Source: a virus. Taken from it: 24,081 bases of DNA. Location: positions 1 through 24,081 of the IMG/VR virus record IMGVR_UViG_3300037300_000430. One strand, written 5' to 3'. Position 1 is the first letter of the stretch. Each line of letters starts with the position of its first letter. Made by a program: the position numbers and the translations under genes. This document shows positions 20,716-24,081 of the stretch, in pieces. Below the pieces are notes generated by a model. It saw only the letters and a list, made by a program, of their open reading frames with translations, did no database searches and had not been told where the DNA came from.

Positions 20716-22215
20716 ATGCCTGTCTCGTTCAACTACATCCCTGCCAATGTCCGTGTGCCCTTGTTTTATGCGGAAATGGACAATACCCAGGCGGGCTACT
20801 TCACCCAGAATAAACGCAGCCTGCTCATTGGGCAGAAGCTTGCCAGCGGCAGCGCCGTGGTTAACACTGCGTATCTCGTCAGTACCACGGATGCCGCCAA
20901 AACCTTGTTCGGCACCGGCTCCATGCTCGCTCGCATGCACGCTCTGTATCGGCAGCAAGATAGCTTCGGCGAGGTGTGGTGTATCGCGCTCGCGGATGCC
21001 GGCGCGGGCGTGGCAGCGACCGGTACGATCACCGTTACCGGTCCGGCTATCGCCGCCGGGGTCATCAACCTCTACATTGCCGGGCAGCGCGTGCAAGTCT
21101 CGGTTGGCGCGACAGATGCCGCTACCGTCATTGCCGCATCGATCAATGCCGCAATCAACGCTGCGACCGATCTGCCGGGTACCAGCACCGTGAGCACCAA
21201 CGTTGTCACGCTCACCTGCCGCTGGAAAGGCGCCACCGGCAATGACATCATGGTGCTCGACAGTTTTCGTGGTTTTGCCGGTGGAGAAACCCTGCCAACG
21301 GGCATCGCGCTGGCTTACACCGGCTGGGCCAATGGCGCTACCAACCCCACGCTGCCAGGCAACGCCATCACTGCCATGGGCGATGACGAGTACGACTACG
21401 TCATTCACCCCTACACCGACAGCGCCAGCCTCGACGCTTTCGTCATCGAGTACAACGATTCAGTTGGCCGCTGGGCTTGGTCGCGCCAAGTGTATGGCCA
21501 CGTCTATTGCGCCCTGCGCGGCACGCTTTCGGCACTCACCACCGCAGGCGGTTTGCGCAATGACCCACACCACACGATTGCGGGGATCGACGTCGACACC
21601 CCGAATCCCTGCTGGGAATATGCAGCTGCCTACGGCGCTGCCAATGCCCTTGGCCTTAACGTCGATGTGGCACGCCCCACGCAGACGTTGCCGCTGACCG
21701 GCATCCTCGCCCCGCGTGCCGGAAAGCGGTTTCTGCTCACAGAACGGCAGTCGCTGCTCAACTACGGTATTGCCACCAGCTTTGTCTCCGGCGGCCAGTT
21801 GCGCATCGAGCGAGCGATCACGACCTACCAGAAAAACACCTGGGGCCAAGCTGACCCGAGCTATCTTGATAGCGAGACCTTGCACCAGCTTACCGAAATC
21901 ACCCGTCGGCTGCGCAACCGCATCACCCAGAAATACCCGCGCCACAAGCTGGCGAATGACGGCACTCGCTTCGGTGCCGGTCAGGCCATCGTCACACCGA
22001 GCGTCATCCGGGGAGAGTTGCTGGCCGAATACAGCGATATGGAACAGCTTGGCCTGGTTGAAAACGCCACGCTGTTCAACAAATACCTCATCGTCGAACG
22101 TGATGCTGGCAACCCCAACCGTATCAACGTTCTGCTGCCGCCTGATCTGGTGAATCAGTTGCGCATCTTCGCGCTACTCAACCAGTTCCGCCTGCAGTAC
22201 GGCGCATCCGCTTAA
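20716..22215 (+). CDS. Contractile tail sheath protein (Mu gpL-like)
   Basis: A 499-residue protein starts at ATG 20716. Residues 1-90 (NYIPANVRVPLFYAEMDNTQ, LLIGQKLASGSAV, ALYRQQDSFGEVW) form the N-terminal sheath part. Residues 95-200 are the threonine/alanine-rich surface domain seen in Mu gpL. The C-terminal half (DDEYDYVIHPYTDSASLDAF, LTERQSLLNYGIATSF, RRLRNRITQKYPRHKLANDG) contains the conserved sheath core. It forms the contractile outer tube, so this phage is a myovirus. Length is typical of Mu-like sheaths (about 495). Confidence 0.95.
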   Translation: MPVSFNYIPANVRVPLFYAEMDNTQAGYFTQNKRSLLIGQKLASGSAVVNTAYLVSTTDAAKTLFGTGSMLARMHALYRQQDSFGEVWCIALADAGAGVAATGTITVTGPAIAAGVINLYIAGQRVQVSVGATDAATVIAASINAAINAATDLPGTSTVSTNVVTLTCRWKGATGNDIMVLDSFRGFAGGETLPTGIALAYTGWANGATNPTLPGNAITAMGDDEYDYVIHPYTDSASLDAFVIEYNDSVGRWAWSRQVYGHVYCALRGTLSALTTAGGLRNDPHHTIAGIDVDTPNPCWEYAAAYGAANALGLNVDVARPTQTLPLTGILAPRAGKRFLLTERQSLLNYGIATSFVSGGQLRIERAITTYQKNTWGQADPSYLDSETLHQLTEITRRLRNRITQKYPRHKLANDGTRFGAGQAIVTPSVIRGELLAEYSDMEQLGLVENATLFNKYLIVERDAGNPNRINVLLPPDLVNQLRIFALLNQFRLQYGASA

Positions 22216-22271
22216 TTCTCACGGGCGGCTGCTTTGTTCGCTGCCGCTCCTCAATCTGAAAGGAAATCATC

Positions 22272-22631
22272 ATGGCAAAACGTGTTGCAGGTATCTGCTA
22301 CATCAAAGTCGACGGCGAGCAGCTCGAAGTCTCAGGTGGTGTTGAAGTCCCGTTGGTCGATCTCAAGCGCGAAACCGTCATGGGCCTCTCGGGGCCTGCC
22401 GGTCTCAAGGAAACCGCGCTTGAGCCTTACGTCAAGCTCTCGGCCATCTTCATGCCAAGTTTCCCCATTGCCATGCTGCAGACCAGCACCGAAATGACGG
22501 TCACGGCGGAGCTGGCCAACGGCAAGAGCTACACCCTGTCTGGCGCCTTCATCAAAGGCGAGCCCGCGATCAAGGGCGACGACGGTACCGTCGAATTGGA
22601 GTTCGGCGGGAAGAAGGGGATTTGGCAATGA
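22272..22631 (+). CDS. Tail tube protein (Mu gpM-like)
   Basis: A 119-residue protein starts at ATG 22272 with AAAGGAAA at 22259-22266. MAKRVAGICYIKVDGEQLEV, VMGLSGPAGLKE and the closing GDDGTVELEFGGKKGIW match the Mu-type tail tube family. It forms the inner tube inside the sheath. It directly follows the sheath gene, as in Mu. Its stop overlaps the start of the chaperone gene (ATGA, 22628-22631). A weak GCGGC/GCCGC stem at 22225-22247 lies in the 56-base gap before it without a T run. Confidence 0.92.
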   Translation: MAKRVAGICYIKVDGEQLEVSGGVEVPLVDLKRETVMGLSGPAGLKETALEPYVKLSAIFMPSFPIAMLQTSTEMTVTAELANGKSYTLSGAFIKGEPAIKGDDGTVELEFGGKKGIWQ

Positions 22632-22927
22632 GCGCCACGATCAAACTCTCCAAGGCGATCAAAGCGCACGGCGAAGAAGTCGATGAAGTCACCATGCGCG
22701 AGCCAGGTACCAAAGATCTCATGGAGTTGGGCCTGCCCATGCTCATCATCACCGGGGCTGACGGGCAGAGTACCGGTATTGAAATTCGCCAGCCGGTGAT
22801 CGCCCGCTACATCAGTCGCCTCGCCGCCATTCCGATGGGTAGCGTCGAAGCCATGACGATCAAAGACTTCTCTCTGTGCAGCGCGGCGGTGATGGGTTTT
22901 TTCGGGTCGGGCGATGGCGAAGCTTAG
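22628..22927 (+). CDS. Tail assembly chaperone (Mu gp41-like), zero-frame product
   Basis: A 99-residue protein starts at ATG 22628, coupled to the tail tube stop. It has IKLSKAIKAHGEEVDEVTMR, PGTKDLMELGLPMLII and IARYISRLAAIPMGSVEAMT, a pattern of the Mu gp41/Phage_TAC family that helps assemble the tape measure into the tail. Near its end the codons GGT TTT TTC contain the slippery heptamer T TTT TTC (22897-22903). Slipping back one base fuses it to the GpE-like frame that ends at 23076, giving a 149-residue protein. The terminating zero-frame TAG lies at 22925-22927. Confidence 0.9.
   Translation: MSATIKLSKAIKAHGEEVDEVTMREPGTKDLMELGLPMLIITGADGQSTGIEIRQPVIARYISRLAAIPMGSVEAMTIKDFSLCSAAVMGFFGSGDGEA
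22897..22903 (+). promoter_or_regulatory. Programmed -1 ribosomal frameshift site T TTT TTC
   Basis: In the chaperone frame the ribosome reads TTT TTC after GGT. After a -1 slip both tRNAs can re-pair with TTT TTT and continue with CGG GTC GGG into the GpE-like frame. The position, order of genes and size of the extension match the frameshifted tail chaperones of lambda, P2 and Mu. Only weak pairing is visible downstream, so efficiency cannot be judged. Confidence 0.8.
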
Positions 22928-23076
22928 AAGATCTGACCGATCGTGTCTTTGAAGTCGCCTACTTCTGGCGGGTGAGCCCCGCTGAAATCATGGCCTTGTC
23001 GCTTGAGCAATATCTCCTCTATGAGCGGCAGGCCGAACGCCTCGCAGAACAAATCAACGCACCCCAAACGGAATAA
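22903..23076 (+). CDS. GpE-like extension made by -1 frameshift
   Basis: This frame has no credible start of its own (only a GTG at 22876 without ribosome binding site inside the chaperone gene). Read after the -1 slip it adds 57 residues: RVGRWRSLEDLTDRVFEVAY, then FWRVSPAEIMALSLEQYLLY and a charged helix ERQAERLAEQINAPQTE. The second part resembles the P2 GpE family (hydrophobic FxW, helical MSLxE segment). The fusion product would link chaperone to tape measure protein, whose gene begins three bases after the stop. Confidence 0.78.
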   Translation, partial: RVGRWRSLEDLTDRVFEVAYFWRVSPAEIMALSLEQYLLYERQAERLAEQINAPQTE

Positions 23077-23079
23077 ATC

Positions 23080-24081
23080 ATGGCGGATAACTGGCAACTC
23101 AAGGCCGTGCTCTCAGCCGTTGACAACATGTCACCCGTGCTCAAAAGCATCGGCACTGTGGCCAAGACAACGCGCAAGTACCTCGCCGATGTGGGCGGTG
23201 CTGCAGGCAATCTCAGCGGCAAGATCGGTATGCCCATGGCCGCCATCTCTGGCATTCTGAGTGGCTTCTCGCTGATGGCCGTCAAGAACGCCGTGGTCGG
23301 TTTCACGGATATGGGCGAAGCGGTGCAAAAAGGCGCGCTCAAAGCTGGCATGTCGGTAGAGCAGTACCAGCGCATGAAGTACGTGGCCGAGCAATCTGGC
23401 ACTTCGATTGAAGCCATGGAAGGCAGTCTCTCCAAGCTCAACCGCTCGTTGGGGGATGCCGCCGTCGGCAAGAATAAAAATATGGCGAGCTTGATGGCGC
23501 ATCTCGGCTTGAGCATGCGCGACAGCAATGGCCAACTGCGAACCGGTGTTGATTTGCTGCCGCAATTGGCCGATGCCTTCAAGCGCAATGAAAACCCGGT
23601 CGTGCAGGCGCGCATGGGCATGGCCATGTTCGGTAAAAGCTACGCTGAAATTCTGCCGCTGCTGGCAGAAGGGTCAGCAGGTATCAACGACAACCTGGCG
23701 CGCTTCGACAAGATCAAAGGTGTTCTTGGCAAAGATGACATCAAGGGCGCAAAAGATCTGGGCGACTCGTTCAAAGACCTGGATATGGTCATGAAAGGGT
23801 TTCAAGTCACCATCGCCAAGCAACTCGTCCCGGTCATCAAACCGATGGTCGACAGTCTGGTGGCATGGTGGGTTATCAACAAAAAACTCGTCAGCACGGA
23901 AGTCAGCGCCATGGCCAAAGACCTCGGCATCTGGATCAAAACCATTGACTTTAAAAAGGTGCTGACGGACGTCGGTGACTTCGTTAAAAGCCTCGGCGGA
24001 TTTATTGACATGATCGGCGGCGCAAAGAACGCGCTCATTGGCCTGGTCATTTTTATGAACATGCAAACCATCATGGCCGTC
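23080..24081 (+). CDS. Tape measure protein, N-terminal part (runs off window)
   Basis: The frame from ATG 23080 is open to the right edge (334 residues, 3' end missing). It begins MADNWQLKAVLSAVDNMSPV, a usual tape measure opening, followed by GNLSGKIGMPMAAISGILSG, KGALKAGMSVEQYQRMKYVA and LLPQLADAFKRNENPVVQAR, with MFGKSYAEILPLL. This is the conserved N-terminal module of Mu/P2-like tape measure proteins. A hydrophobic stretch starts near the edge (GGAKNALIGLVIFMNMQTIM). The protein sets tail length and is injected with DNA. It lies directly after the frameshift product that chaperones it. Confidence 0.92.
   Translation, partial: MADNWQLKAVLSAVDNMSPVLKSIGTVAKTTRKYLADVGGAAGNLSGKIGMPMAAISGILSGFSLMAVKNAVVGFTDMGEAVQKGALKAGMSVEQYQRMKYVAEQSGTSIEAMEGSLSKLNRSLGDAAVGKNKNMASLMAHLGLSMRDSNGQLRTGVDLLPQLADAFKRNENPVVQARMGMAMFGKSYAEILPLLAEGSAGINDNLARFDKIKGVLGKDDIKGAKDLGDSFKDLDMVMKGFQVTIAKQLVPVIKPMVDSLVAWWVINKKLVSTEVSAMAKDLGIWIKTIDFKKVLTDVGDFVKSLGGFIDMIGGAKNALIGLVIFMNMQTIMAV

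Noticed and set aside
20539-21408. Leftward open frame of 289 codons rich in His/Gly/Arg
   Set aside because: Antisense to the DUF2635 and sheath genes; composition typical of a GC-rich shadow frame.
22225-22247. Hairpin between sheath and tail tube genes as a terminator
   Set aside because: Only five paired bases with a 13-base loop and no T run.
22876-23076. Independent gene starting at GTG 22876
   Set aside because: No ribosome binding site, start buried in the chaperone gene, and the -1 slippery site explains expression of this frame better.
1-24081. CRISPR array, tRNA genes, insertion sequences or attachment sites
   Set aside because: No regularly spaced repeats, cloverleaf, transposase or duplicated att-like core was seen on either strand; integrase is not in the window.

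Overview
The window is one continuous piece of a temperate tailed phage (prophage), about 60% GC by eye. The high GC, ATGA/TGATG-coupled gene packing and accessory families (DUF3489, DUF6900, DUF6511, DUF6362) suggest a betaproteobacterial host such as Burkholderiales or a relative. That host call is an inference and no host gene is certain here. No rRNA, tRNA or CRISPR array was seen. Integrase, main repressor, lysis genes and tail fibres are absent and probably lie outside the window.

Layout. (1) 1-361 is a control region. It has a leftward, truncated helix-turn-helix gene with a likely promoter inside a cluster of TGGCGC/GCGCCA half-sites, then a second array of three CAGTTCGCCA sites upstream of the rightward early genes. 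(2) 362-8701 is a tightly coupled rightward early operon: HTH protein, two unknowns, BRO-N antirepressor, Sak4-like ATPase, DUF669-like ssDNA-binding candidate, Cys-rich DUF6511-like protein, Cas4-like PD-(D/E)XK nuclease, AlpA-like HTH, Toprim plus D5/P4-type primase-helicase, RuvC-like resolvase with an odd structured leader, a small unknown, and a DUF6362-like candidate late regulator. (3) 8702-8933 is a non-coding gap ending in a terminator, followed by a ParB-domain/DNA methyltransferase fusion. (4) 10169-11083 is a leftward three-gene island (small unknown, DUF6900-like, DUF3489) convergent with the methyltransferase. (5) 11203-24081 is the packaging and virion block: HNH nuclease, likely cos region, P27-type small terminase, large terminase, HK97-type portal, S49 prohead protease, HK97-type capsid, two small unknowns, gp6/phiE125 gp8-like connector, head closure protein, HK97 gp10-like protein, tail terminator, DUF2635, Mu gpL-like sheath, tail tube, tail chaperone with a -1 frameshift extension, and the start of the tape measure gene.

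How it fits together. The early block supplies annealing/recombination (Sak4-like ATPase, ssDNA-binding protein, nuclease, resolvase) and replication initiation (primase-helicase). The DUF6362-like protein is placed where a late activator or antiterminator would sit. The HNH protein, the gap after it and the terminases form the packaging start. The virion is a mosaic: an HK97-like head joined to a Mu-like contractile tail, an arrangement known from Shigella phage SfV. Several late genes are preceded by a terminator hairpin followed directly by a ribosome binding site, which suggests that late transcription must read through terminators.

The most notable signals are the T TTT TTC frameshift site in the tail chaperone, the structured leader before ruvC, the two operator arrays at the left edge, the GC hairpins at the putative cos region, and the reused terminator/ribosome-binding-site header. 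I did not find a clearly new defence or other unknown system. The leftward DUF3489/DUF6900 island is the best candidate for an undescribed accessory function.
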